From Azolla caroliniana (Eukaryota; Polypodiophyta), in NCBI GenBank assembly GCA_043228905.1, contig JBHGNT010000010.1, forward strand, positions 21,080,001 through 21,144,000: 64,000 bases of DNA. Reading direction: 5' to 3'. Below the pieces are notes generated by a model, which was not told the DNA's origin, ran no database searches, and saw only the letters and a list, made by a program, of their open reading frames with translations. Position 1 is the first letter of the stretch. Each line of letters opens with the position of its first letter. This document shows positions 28,116 to 49,174 of the stretch, one piece after another. The position numbers were made by a program, and so were the translations under genes.

Positions 28116-30000
28116 GACTTGTTCCAATTTCATTTCTTGGGTTTTGGTTTTGTCCTAATTCAGGACGTTGTAAGGTTTTCTCTTTGTAATGATATTTGAG
28201 CATGTTTTGTGTCCTAACTTGTGTCCAAATCGTGTTTTTGCATGTTTTAAGGACCCCCATGAAATAGGGGCATGACACTAAAAAAAGTTGTGGTTGTGTT
28301 GTTGTCCAACAAAGTATCCCTTTATCTCTTGAGTTCTAGCAAGCATAACCCCAAGCACTTTTGTTTTCCATTACCTTGCATAGTGGGGCAAAGTCTTGGT
28401 TAGAGAGGTAATATTATCTCCTTCTTTTTTCATAAAAAACAGTACTCTTACAAACATAACCTGCTTCGGATTGTACTGTTTTTTATGAAAAAAGGAGACA
28501 CAATTAGCAAACTCTTTCTTCTAGAGATACACATGGGGCCAAAGTCTTGGTTAAAGAGGTAATTATCTCCCTCTAATTTCATAATAAATAGTACATTGAC
28601 AAAAATAATGTTCTTCAGATTGTACTCCTTTATGAAACAATTAGGAATCGGCAAAGGTTTGGCTTTGGGGGAATTTTCAAACTTGAAATGAATTGGCTCT
28701 TAAGCATAAACCAATTTAAGAGCTGATTTAGCCAAATTGATTAGCCTTAACCAAGTTGCGAACTAGTTATGCCCAAAACGGTTCAATTCGGTTCAAGCCA
28801 TCCCAAACTGGTTAAGGAAACTCAAGCTTGAACCAAACCGAAGCGCCAAACCGTTTAAAAGCAATTAAACATCTCGGTTCCGGCTTGAGTAGAGCCATTA
28901 TCGAATCCTAGACACAGTTACCAAACTCTTTCTTCTAGAGATACACATGCATATCGGCCTATCTCAATCTTTAATTGATGTTAAGAGCTTTGTAATGTCC
29001 TATCACACTATGCAATGCATAGGGTAAATGCATGTGCATATAGGCCTAATCATAGTATGAACCATACATATCATACATGCATTCGCATTTGAGTATGTTT
29101 TGATAATTCGAGTATGGTAAACACCCTTGAAGTATGGTAAAACATTTTTTAAAGGTGAAAAAGCAAGTTTTTTTAAAAATAAACGTCAAGAAAAAAACAT
29201 GAGTATGGTTTCATAAGTGTATACGCATTAAATTTCAAACGTATGAAAATGAATGCTTGAATAGAAGAATGCAAATATTATGTTCTATGGGACTAATGAT
29301 AAATCCATCCTTCAATTTGTATAAAAAGTGTGCTTTATGATTTTACATTTTAATTTTAAAATTTTAAAATTTCCCGTTATGGAAAAATCATCACCCTTGG
29401 TCCTTGCCCTGACCACTTCTTTTGTATATAATACTCTCTGATTTTACATTTTTGTAGCCCTCAAGCGCTTTTCTTAATACTAACGAAGGAAATCTTTTTG
29501 AAAAGGAAAAAAAAAGAAAAAATTCAAAAATTTAAGATCTTTCTTAAAATATCAAAATTAGGCCTAAAATGTTCAAAAACATATTTTAGAAATTTATCAA
29601 GTTTCAATACTAAACGGTCAAACCATTTAAACCACGTCTTCAAATTGTTTAAACTAGAAACCATTAAGCTGATAAAGGCTCAAACCGAAATGAAACCGTT
29701 AAACCCCCAAACCGAACCGAACCGTTTACAAAAACCTAAAATTGAACTAAATCAAAACCGAACCATTTCAATTGTTAAGCCATTAAGCCGTGGTTTTATG
29801 GTTCAGTTTGGTTCAAACTGAACTGTTGCTGATTGTTACATGCTCTTATGTTATCTAAGTTGATAATATACCAATTTGAATCATTTTACTATTTCCCCCT
29901 TTGCTTATGTTTATGGAAACAATCCAACCTATAGTGGTATGTGGGGATAGTGCATCTATGCTTGTGCCACGTAGCTTGAACCATTGTTGCCTTTCAATGT
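28116..30000. repeat. About 1.9 kb of repetitive sequence inserted in the second LINE copy
   Basis: The flanking LINE homology stops near 28115 and resumes near 30001. The insert has no coding domain. It contains a tandemly duplicated foldback unit (28384-28680), repeated AACTCTTTCTTCTAGAGATACACATG blocks (28510 and 28928) and stretches built of CCGAACCG/AAACCG motifs (28760-28890 and 29680-29830). The open frame 29498-29821 comes from this low-complexity sequence. Element type and exact ends are not resolved. Confidence 0.5.
28418..28496. repeat. Foldback (hairpin) unit
   Basis: Arms 28418-28445 and 28473-28496 are inverted copies (CTCC..TTTTTTCATAAAAAACAGTAC) around a loop of about 27 nt. 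A decayed second copy of the unit lies about 151 bp downstream (28567-28640). It has the shape of a MITE-like element. Confidence 0.75.
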
Positions 30001-30290
30001 TATTGGGGACTACAACACAATTTGAATATGTGTAATGCTTTCATGTTTGATAGTAAACATGGGGTGAAAGCCTATATGAAGAAGTTGAAAGGAATTCTTA
30101 TGTGGAATTTCTAGATGTTAGAGCGTGTGGGGATCACTTCCTCAAATGCATATAGAGGTTTTCTAATGACATTACAAAAGTCCCTCTCCCAACATAGGAT
30201 ATATAGGTAGAGGTGATTAAGAAGTATTGTAAATGTGGATTTTACATACAATTAATTTAATTGTGTTCTTTTACCAAAAAACAAAGAGAG
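30001..30290 (+). mobile_element. Second LINE copy, part 3 (3' end)
   Basis: The frame from 30001 gives YWGLQHNLNMCNAF, then GVKAYMKKLKGIL, the same C-terminal block as the first LINE at 21858-21960. A 3' UTR ending near TTAATTGTGTTCTTTTACC and an A-rich run follow. Confidence 0.7.
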
Positions 30291-31470
30291 AGATGAAATG
30301 GTATGTTAATATTTTCAAAGACCATATTGACCTATGAAACCAAAAGTCACATATATGTGTTAAATCTAATTAAAGAAAACAAAACAAATTGCAATTAAAC
30401 TACGCATTTTCCCTATAATGAGGATTTGATTGATGTGCAATGAAATATGAACCACGGGTATAATTAAGGTAGAGGATCAATGCACAAAATAAATAAACAC
30501 ATACCTAGAAGAGGACAAATGTGAGTGGAACAACGTAAGGACACTCATATGCTGATCCCACATTAATGAACCATTTGGAGCTCATGCTTGACCTCAAGCA
30601 ATGATATGTGTGTGTCCTCCAATGCAAGCTACCTCTCTTATGTGTTAATCTGAATGCCAAATAAATCACACAATCAAGCAATATTCTACAAGGTGTTGCT
30701 TGTGCTTGCATATAGGTGTCTTAGCTTGACCACATGTATTTGTGCATGCCTTGCCTCCTGAGAAAATTACACAAACGTCCTTATAGGTGTAATTAGTGAG
30801 AGCACAAAATAACATTGGCCATAAAACACACAACTTTGATAACAGAGTTTGGTCAATTGTGCCTATGTCTCCAAACCTATTCTAGATCATTTTACTAAAA
30901 GGAAGAAAATATACAAAGTGGTTACAACATTCTATTGCAAACCCTCACAATATTCTATTGCAAACTCTCTCAAATTCTCAAATTCTTTTTGGAGATACTT
31001 GAAAATGAAATCTTAGGGGTTTACATGGATTCAAAATATCATGGGTTGCTAAAATTGAGGCAATAAATTTGGCAATGGTTAATTCACTTCCATTGACAAT
31101 TGCCTAAGTTAGGCACCCCCTTATTTTTAGCCAATAATGGTTGGTAAAATTTAAGCAAGAAATTAGGCAATGGTTATGCACCTCGATTGACAAATGCCAA
31201 AGTTTAAGCATGGACACAATCCTTACAGTAAGCATTTACTCCAATGATAACCATCAAATGATGGGATGGTATACACAATCGTTTGCATTGATAGCTGTAC
31301 CATCACCTCAATTATGGAAAAAAGAAGAAAACAAATCAAGGGTACTCTCATCTGGTGAGAAATAAATTTATAAGATGTGTGCTTGAAACCAACAAATAGC
31401 AAGCAAAAAAATCAGTAAATGTCAAACACATACTGCTGCAAAGAACTCAATATTTAGCCTTGAAATGCTG
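30291..31470. other. Intergenic, downstream of gene 2
   Basis: No gene recognised. It holds a diverged tandem duplication (about 31050-31115 and 31146-31212: GGCAATGGTTA..ATTGACAA..GCC). The region next to 31471 should include the 3' UTR of the minus-strand receptor kinase. Confidence 0.5.
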
Positions 31471-41046
<9,576 letters not shown>

Positions 41047-42096
41047 GATGAAGGGTATCAGGATTAGCAGAGGGTAAAGGTAGGCAAGCTAAAATGGTAG
41101 CCAAATCAAGGAGTAGTTTACAGAAAGGAAACAGAGAGCAACAATAGATGAGAAGGTATGCATAGCTGATGAGAACTAAGCATTCAGTCAGACAAATGAT
41201 GGAGGCAAGAAAAGAGAGAGAGATGAAGGGAGCAGAGATCAGAGAAGACCATTCTATGAAAACGACATAAGCATTCACAAAATCCTATCTATCTATCTAT
41301 CTATCTATCTGTCTATTTTGTTATGCTGTTTTTGGTGTGAAACAAAACAAAGTTTTGTCAAAGGTGTGTGTAAAGTCAATGATTTAGAGAAAGTCTTATT
41401 ATGTATTAGGCTTTAGCTAAGGCTGTCTTTTTTGGCCCTTGGAATCGCCCAAAAAGTACACCTCCTCTCTCTCTCTCTCTCTGCTTCCAACTCAACCCAC
41501 TGATTCTAAAACACAGGAAAAAAAAAAGTCTTTGTACATCTCACAAGTACATAATTCACAAATATGTTGACCCTACCCTTCGAATTGAGAGCCACACTCC
41601 ACATTTTACCTACATACTTTAAATGCATATTTATATGTATGTAATAGAAAATGTGCACACTCTCATCTCATCATTAATCGGTTACGAACTTACGTCCCCA
41701 TCCATCACATCAATCCCTTGGGCCTCCTCCCTTTGCAGGGTCACCACCATCCATACTATATATATCAAGATTCGATGCTCGATGACATGTATGTGTATAT
41801 ATTATAATCAAGACGAAATGTAATTTATGTGTTATTTGGCACATGAAGAGGATGTTGTCAACCATGAGTAGCTCTCAACCCCCCTAAGTGCCTAGAATTC
41901 TTTTTATGACACAAGAAGGAGAGGTTTTACACAAAGGTCCATGTCGATCCTTTGTACCCACAGAAAACTTCTTCCTAGTTGTCCCTTTATCGACCATATG
42001 ATTTTGGCTATGCATTGGTACAACTACTACACCCTTATTTTATCATTCAATTTGAGATTGGGTTGCGGAAAGGAAGGTTGGGAGGGAGACAAATAG

Positions 42097-42169
<73 letters not shown>

Positions 42170-42871
42170 CCATAATGTACCTTGGTTTATAGGTTGTTCG
42201 ATGGAGACCACAAAGTCGTCCGTTAAATTCATGCATTTTGTAATATCATTATGCAAAACTATCATCTTTTTGAGATTTGAGCCTTCGTGTATAGTTAAAA
42301 ATATCGTTTACTACAAAGATAGTTACTGGATATACATCCATTGAGACAAAACATGACGTATGTAGTGGAATTGAGCCCATGACAAGGATTGAACGTGCTT
42401 GACACTCTCAAATTTGTGGAGTTGACGTTATAATGTAAATCACCAAACCCACAAAGAGTGACGCCACTAATAAATAAATAATCCATTATGTATATAGTTC
42501 TTTTTCTGAGCTTAGTTCATTATAACAAGAGGAAGGAAATTTTAACAATCTTCATGACTAACTTCTAGCCCTTCAATATTGCATTCATGGAGTCTACTTC
42601 ATTTTTTATATTTTCTATAAACAATTAAAATAGGTCATATTGGTTCTTGGAATGCGATAATATAGATGTTGCACATATACAAAATTTCAAGAGAAGGATG
42701 TGAATGAGGATGAGAGAGGATCAAAGGATGATGTCACGACAAAGTGACATAAAATACATAGTTAGTGAGTATTGAACCTACAACATCACATCAACAGTTA
42801 TTTTGATACAGTCTTTTCCAAGAATTTCAATCAAAGCATTACTTTTTTGCACTTCAAATGATGTCCTTTAC
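41047..42871. other. 5' flank of gene 2 with microsatellites
   Basis: Upstream region of the minus-strand receptor kinase: a CT-rich leader on that strand (41214-41230), (CTAT)n at 41283-41312, (CT)n at 41464-41483 and a long (GA)n at 42099-42169. No other gene was recognised. Open frames over the (GA)n tract are artefacts of the repeat. Confidence 0.6.
42099..42169. repeat. (GA)35 microsatellite
   Basis: About 70 bp of uninterrupted AG/GA. Confidence 0.95.
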
Positions 42872-43558
42872 GGTTGTCCGGACTACCGTGGCCCCACGCC
42901 TTGATAGTCCTCTTCAAAAATCCTCTTGGTTATCGTTGCTGAGAGTGTCGCGATTCTGCTCGTGGTTGGGCGGAATCGTAAAAAATTGGACAGAATGCCG
43001 ATCGTCCTGGCTCTTCACTTGAGCGTATGCTAAACTGTTGTCCAACACTTTGGTCTCCATACGAGCCGCCGTAATGTAAGGTTCGCCGAGAATCACCAAA
43101 TGGGAAGATGTCTCTTGCACGAAGAAGTGTTAGTTGATCTCAACATCCCCGACCTTTACTCGGACATTTGGGCACGCCCCGTGTAGCTCCTCTGTGGCTC
43201 GGGTCGCTGTGCGTATATTCCACCCGTGCTTGGTGTTGATCGGCCACCGACCTTTCTTGTAGAAGTCCATTGACATTAGATTGATTTCTGATCTGTGGTC
43301 GATCAGTGCCACCACCGTTCCTTCACATCCCCGATCCAGACCGTGGTTTCTGTCATCACTCTGGCCCAGTGTGGGTTCATGTAGTTGTTCTCCAGAAACT
43401 CCTCTTCCATCGCCACCTCTTCAATGTGGGCTACCCTCACCACGACCGACTTCTCCGGCTCTGGCTCCGTCGAGAGCCGCTTCCTTTTTATGAGGTCGAT
43501 GATGGAGTCATGGAACTCCTTCGTCGAGATCCTAAGCACTTCCCTTAACGAGAGTTCC
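42872..43558 (-). pseudogene. Ty3/gypsy gag-protease fragment
   Basis: Minus-strand frames match gypsy element 1 on the right: ELSLREVL..SIIDLIKRKRLSTEPEPE, IGDVKE, then after a one-base deletion VALIDHRSEINLMSMDF (retroviral-type aspartic protease, catalytic Asp in ALIDH) and HFFVQETSSH.VILGEPYI. It breaks off just after the start of pol (AIKAWG..SPD equivalent, near 42872). It abuts a copia LTR at about 43558. Both ends are truncated. Confidence 0.85.
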
Positions 43559-46302
43559 ACCCAGCTGGATGTACAAGACAAAAATTACAACACTCTAATT
43601 ATGAGTGTATCAACCACACAGGGTTCTTGGCGTCTGCCGTTACACACACAACTATGGCGTCGCTCTCTCTCTTTCTCTTTTCTACACTTTCTCTCTCGTA
43701 TCTCTTACGTTGTCATCACCACTTCACTATGTTTGCCCTAGATGTGTTTATACCGATACATCGTATGGACTATTTACAATTGTAGCCACTGCTACATATC
43801 ATTACTATTATTATTACTATAACAATAATAATAATCTGTTTAAACAATCGACTCTCTGTTGTCGACTATTTCCGAACAGTCGGTTCCTTCGACTCTTCGA
43901 CTGTCGGCTACTTTCGAACAGTCGGTTCCTCCCATTGGAGGGACATATCCCCAAGAAACTCCCCCTTTACTCTTGTAGGAGGGAGTTAGTCAATCCTATC
44001 TTCTGTCGACAGACTCTAAGACTTCTGTCCATAGGTAGGTTCTTCGTGAGCATGTCGGATCCATTGTTATCCGTGTGGATCTTCACAAGTGTAAACTCTC
44101 CTTCTTCGACTTTCTCCCGCAACCAATGATACCTTCTCTATATGTGCTTGGTTCGGGAGTGATATGCAGCATTCTTGGCAAGATGTATGGCACTCTGGCT
44201 GTCATAGTGAAGCAAGAACTCCCTCTACTTCATCCCTAGCTCGTTGAGAAAATTTCGCATCCAGATCAGCTCTTTGCCGACCTCTGCCGCTGCCATATAC
44301 TTCTGCAGTCGTGATTGCCACGACACTGCTCCCCCTCCATAGGTCATCATTTACCCCGATGTGGTTCGGCTTGAGTCTACATCTCCCGACATGTCCGAGT
44401 CAGTAAAACCTTCCAGCACAAGTTTTCCGACACCATACCCTAGGCACACCCATGAAGTGCCTTTTAAGTACATGAGTATCCACTTCACCGTTGCCCAGTG
44501 TTCTCTTTCTAGATTACTCATATATCAGCTTACTGCTCCCACAACAAATGCTATGTCTGGTCTCGTACAGACCATAGCATACATTAGATTGCCGACGGTC
44601 GAGGCATATGGTACCTTCCTTATCTCGGCCTTCTCCTTCTCCCGTTTCGGGCCTGCTTCGCATTCAACCTGCAGTTTGTCGGCAACACTGAGTTGACTGG
44701 CTTTGCGTCCGACATGTTGAACCTTTCTAGGATCTTCGTCACATATTTTTGTTGTGACAACCATAGCACCTTTTGAGTTCTGTCTCGAACTATGTGCATT
44801 CCTAAGATCTGTTTAACCGGTCCAAGGTCTTTCATGGCAAACGACCTACCTAGAGCTTTCTTCAAGCTTTTGATCGTCCTTGTGTCTTGACCGACTATCA
44901 ACATGTCATCAACATATAACAAGAGAATCAAGAAGTCTCCTTCTTCGTACCTTTTGACGAACACACAGTGATCGGCCTGTGTTTTTTGGAACCGGTGTTA
45001 CATCATGAAGGACTCGAACTTCTTGTACCATTGGCGTGGAGCTTGTTTTAGACCGTACAAGATTTTCTTCAGTCGACACACCAGGTTCTCTTTCCCTTTC
45101 TCCTCAAAGCCTTCAGGTTGCTGCATGTAGGTTTCTTCTTCTAGCTCCCCGTGTAAGAATGCGGTTTTGACATCCAACTGTTCGATCTCCAGGTCCATAT
45201 TGGTGCAAATATTTCGTCGAAGTCGACACCCTTTTTCTGTTGAAAACCCTTCACCACTATGCGGGCTTTATACCTGGGCTCATTGTCGGCTTCTCCAGTC
45301 TTCACCTTGTAGACCCACTTATTCCTGAATGCTCTCTTACCTTTTGGCATCTACCAGGTCGTAGGTGTAATTCTCGTGCAAGGATTCCATCTCATCTTGC
45401 ATCGCGCTCAACCATTTCTCTCTATGCTCGTCGGCAATGGCTTCTTCATAGCACTCCGGTTCACCTTCATTAGTTAAGAGGATGTATTGACTGGCATATG
45501 TTGTCGGTGCTTTCCTTTCTCTGAGTGGGTATCTCCGTCCACTCGTTGTTGGCTCTCTTTCGGATGTCTCTGCTAACTCTTCTCTCCGCTCAGATTCTTG
45601 CACCTCAATCAACATCTCTAGGTTGGATGACCCAACTCATACTCTTCAATTGACCTTAGCAGCTCTGCCAACTCTGACTCATAATCGGTCGGTCTCTCTG
45701 AATCAACCGACTCAGATTCGGCTGTGCCGACTGGCCGTCTCCAACAGCTGACGTTGTCGGTTCACTTGACCTTAGATTGACGGTAGTCGGGGTTGATTGG
45801 GATGTTGTATCCAACTTCTGTTGCTTCCCGTCTTCAATAGTCTTATCTTCAAGAAAGACTACGTCTTGACTTCTCACTACCTTATTGTCGACTAGGTTCC
45901 ATAGCCTATAGCCGAGCTCATCTTCCAAGTATCCCATGAATATGGATGCTTTCGACTTATTGTCGAGCTTTGACCTCTGATCCTTCGGTACATGCATGTA
46001 CCCCAAACATCTGAACATCCTTAGGTGTTGGTAGGAGACATCCTTCCCTGTCCACACTCTCTGTGGGACATCGCCCTTTAATGGTACTGAGGGAGACCTG
46101 TTGATTAGATAAACAGTTGTGTACATCGCCTCAGCCCAATAGGATTTCGGCAGTTTCACATGAGAGAGCATGCTCCTTACTCTCTCCATGATTGTTCGAT
46201 TCATCCTCTCTACAAGCCTGTTCAACTTTGGGGTCTTTCGCACTGTGTATTCGATTTGAATACCTTGGCACTTGCAGTATTCCTCGAATTACCCTCTATA
46301 CT
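43559..46302 (-). mobile_element. Ty1/copia element, 5'-truncated, with 3' LTR
   Basis: Minus strand, in order: integrase C-terminal part (46290-45656; LNRLVERMNRTIM, SYWAEAMYT), RT (45615-44540; [33 protein letters not shown]), RNase H (to stop TAA at 43969; LHYDSQSAIHLAKNAAYHSRTKHI, HTDNNGSDMLTK), PPT (AAAGGGGGAGTTT), then an LTR from about 43953 down to about 43559. Frameshifts near 45340, a deletion after FAPI near 45205 and several stops disable it. Gag, protease and the integrase catalytic core are missing. The upstream end at 46302 abuts another element's LTR. The + open frame 43605-44129 is antisense LTR. Confidence 0.88.
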
Positions 46303-46725
46303 TGTAAAAACAAATAGTGTGTGGAAGAAATAGGAAAAACAGAAAACAGAGAACAAGTTTAATGGAGAGCTTAATAGTACGCTAGAGAGACAGAGAGAGC
46401 AAAACAGGAATTGCTATTCAAAATTATATCAACACTCTATACATCGTATGTGTTCAGCGAACACTTTTATACAAGTCCATACGAATTGACAGAAGTACGG
46501 TGTACTTCAATGCTCACTCGAGCGTCTGACACTAACTACGAGAGTAATAACTCCCTAGTAGTCTAGCTGCTACTAGGCTTCCGGTTACTGATGGATCTGG
46601 CTAACCGGCTCCCCAGCTCACCAGCTCTTTTGCTCACCGGGTGCTCACCGGGTCACCGATCCGTCTCGCTCACCGACTTAGGCTTATTCAGCCGATCCAG
46701 CTCCAATTGAGCTTGTTGCTCAACA
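46303..46725 (-). mobile_element. 3' LTR of a second copia-type element
   Basis: Minus strand: internal sequence ending DLKLSLRG, purine tract CTTGAGGGGGAG, then TGTTGAGCAAC at 46725 and an end TTTTTACA at 46303. This is the layout of a copia 3' end (Pol C-terminus, PPT, LTR). Its LTR end sits directly against the truncated integrase of the neighbouring copia. Confidence 0.75.
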
Positions 46726-46856
46726 CTCCCCCTCAAGCTCAACTTAAGGTCCGGTCGTAGTGTCAACGTCTGTGGCAACCGGTCCTTCTGCTCGGCTCCT
46801 TTTGGCATCACTACGCCTTGCTCGCGCTCCTCGTCCGGTCCGGTTCTGTTTGCTGC
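46726..46856 (-). pseudogene. Pol C-terminal stub of that copia-type element
   Basis: About 130 bp of internal sequence runs up to the polypurine tract. It is cut at 46857 by the 5' LTR of gypsy element 1. Confidence 0.55.
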
Positions 46857-47509
46857 TGTCGTGAAGAAAACCGGCCAGAAGCGGAATCAACGAAGCAGGG
46901 TGCATGAACCGGCCCTACACTTTTCCACACTAATTACTACCTTGTACATAACTAGGAGTAGGACTGTGGGTGTAAATAGACTAGATGTGACGCATTGAAT
47001 GTCTAGGAAATCGAGGAGTATCTCTGCCCGAAAGGATAGAGAATAAATTGATAAAAACGAGGGTGCAATGGCCTGCCTCGACGACCTATAAAAGGGAGGG
47101 AAGAAGTAAGATGAAGGGATCGTGTTTTGGGGAGTGAGGACGAAATGCTGTCGGACTGGGACCGAGCTCCCTCCTACATCGTTCGCTGGATTTCGGACTG
47201 AGTTGTCTGCTTCGTGGAAAGCCCGTGTGCTTCCTGTAGAGGCTCCACAATGCAGTGGGGGCTGTGTGAGTGCGTGAGCATTGTGTGTGTGTGTGTGTTC
47301 GCATGAGTTGGGCCCATTACCGGCTTGCCAGTTGTAATCGCTATTGATTTGTAATTAAGTCTTTGCTCTCTCTCTCTCTCTCCCTCTTCTTCCCTCTGTG
47401 TTCCTGCAAGCTGCGTGCGCTCTCTCCCTCTCTTCTTTCTCACTCTCCTTGGTTCAAGGACCCCACGGTCCAGCCTCTTTCCACACGCGAAGAGCGTAAT
47501 AACTCGACA
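46857..47509 (+). mobile_element. Gypsy element 1, 5' LTR
   Basis: Starts TGTCGTGAAGAA and ends AACTCGACA; the TGTCG/CGACA ends are inverted. TATA box TATAAAAG at 47087. Its middle resembles the inverted LTR at 56524-57212. Directly downstream is the primer-site sequence TATTTGGTGAACCCAACG. It carries GT and CT runs in the U5 part. Confidence 0.88.
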
Positions 47510-47532
47510 TATTTGGTGAACCCAACGTGAAA
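47510..47532 (+). promoter_or_regulatory. Primer binding site of gypsy element 1
   Basis: TTTGGTGAACCCAACG begins three bases after the LTR. Element 2 has the same site with one change (CCCGACG). The TGG start is what a tRNA 3' CCA requires; I cannot name the tRNA. Confidence 0.7.
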
Positions 47533-47553
47533 AAGGCGGCAAAGGAGTGAAGG

Positions 47554-48488
47554 ATGAGGGGATCTGAGCTTGCTGAAGCTATGGCCGTAGCTGTCGACCG
47601 GCTAGTGAGCGCTCGCGAGGGAACGAGTGCCCTCGACAGGGCCATTGAGTCGATCGTCGGCACCATAGGTCGATTTGTTGGGAAGAATGCCACGAGCTAC
47701 TTGGAGGCCTACCGGGCCGAAATGATCATGAGGGATATCTCGATGGACAGGTGGCTGTCCGGATTCCCTCGGGTGGTGACGCCGAGCATCCACGTAGAGG
47801 TGCTCGAGGTGCTAGCCGGATGCCAGACTTGGGAGGAGTTCGAGCTGCGGCTACTCGAGATGTATGGGTTCGATGACTCGCTTCGGTTGTCGAAGCGAGA
47901 CTTCATGGCGTGGGTTGAGAGCCCTGGGAAGGGGAGGAACATGTCGGCGCTCCTCCAGGAGTTTGAAAAACGGTTCGCACGGCTGTCAACGCTGGACCGG
48001 ACCGTTCTCGACACAAGCTGGGTACTACTATTCGTCAAGTCAGTGGACGCCATGGACCGGGAGAAGGTGGGTCTCTTGTTGGAAATGGATGAAGGGCTCA
48101 TTGCAAACTGGGCCATGGTAAGGAGGGTTTGCGGTCATTTCGACAAGCGGCATGAGTGGAGCGATGTGGGCTTGACGGCGGCAAGGCCGGTTCCGGTGAG
48201 GGAGCTCGAGGAGCCGGTGTCGGTACCGGCTAGGAAGGAAGAAACTCGGAGTTGGCTTGAGGCGGGCTCAACCCCGAGCGGAGTGGTCAAAGGTTCCTTC
48301 GGGGGCGCGGCTCTAAAAGAGCTGTCGCAGATGGTGCGAGATCTACAAATCGCACAGACCCGCAGAGACAGCGGCGAACAGTTCCATGACCGAAGGCCGC
48401 TGGCGGGGCAGCGGTGCATGTGGTGCGACGCGGTCGGCCACATCCGGAAAGAATGCGCGGATTCCGCCGAGGCACTCAGGACCAACGT
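47554..48488 (+). pseudogene. Gypsy element 1 gag, 5' part
   Basis: Open from ATG 47554. Capsid-like alpha-helical region (LEAYRAEMIMRDISMDRWLSGF..WEEFELRLLEMYG..FMAWVE..LLQEFEKRF), followed by a CMWCDAVGHIRKEC zinc knuckle (C-x2-C-x4-H-x4-C). The frame is interrupted at 48488 by an inverted solo LTR, giving a false 330-codon ORF that ends in LTR sequence. Gag packages element RNA. Confidence 0.85.
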
Positions 48489-49170
48489 TGTCGCGTTGCT
48501 ACGCGCGTGCGTGGAGAAGGGAGGGACCACGGGGGTCTTGGACTAAGGAGTAGAGGAGAAGGAGTCAGACATGGAATGGAAGCTTGGCTCAAGAAGAAGA
48601 AGAATGAACAAGAGATTAGATCGAACAAGAGGAAGATGGAGACAAGATTATCAACAAGATATATTAAAACGAAATGAACGATTACAAAATGGTGGCCGCA
48701 TAGGCCGCACCAAACGACTACTCGGAACCCTAACCGACGAAGATGAAGATAAAGATGAAGAAACCCTAACCCTAACCCTAATGCTCGACCTATGTGGTAT
48801 ACCTCGCACACTCAAAATAGGCAACCCCCACAATGGTGCCTTCCCTCTCCTTTTATAGCACAAGGAGGGAAGACCGTTTACAAAAGCGAGACTAAAATAT
48901 CCCCCCTTCATTCAAAGGGGATATTTGCCTTGATTTGGGGAGGGTGAGATCGATGGCCCCCTTAACTCCCACCTCCTCACAAACAACTAGGTACCTATGT
49001 ACCACATAGTACCTCTCTCTCTCTCTCTCGCGTGTTTGTGCGTACAAGACCACATCACCTTTATACCTTTATTACTATTACAAATACATTATGTACGTGT
49101 GCAACGTTGCACATTGCTCTTTGGCCCTCGTTGCTCGGGTTTCCGCTTGTGGACGAAAATCTTCACGACA
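48489..49170 (-). mobile_element. Solo LTR (682 bp) of the gypsy family inside gag of element 1
   Basis: On minus it starts TGTCGTGAAGA at 49170 and ends TAGCAACGCGACA at 48489. It is flanked by ACGT duplicates (48485-48488, 49171-49174). Removing it with one ACGT rejoins the gag frame (..RTN-V-VYLWN..). TATA box on minus near 48853-48859. It contains three tandem TTAGGG units on minus (48761-48781) and the palindrome GTGCAACGTTGCAC near 49097. Confidence 0.9.
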
Positions 49171-49174
49171 ACGT

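Noticed and set aside
41979-42344. 121-codon frame with a poly(Glu-Arg) stretch, and minus frames with poly(Ser-Leu)
   Set aside because: They are produced by the (GA)n microsatellite.
43605-44129. 174-codon + frame
   Set aside because: Antisense to a copia LTR and RNase H, with a Tyr/Asn run from simple repeats.
47709-48530. Long minus-strand open frames opposite element 1 gag
   Set aside because: They are shadows of a GC-rich + strand gag whose zinc knuckle and capsid blocks are clear. The minus translations are Ser/Arg/Pro-rich with no domain.
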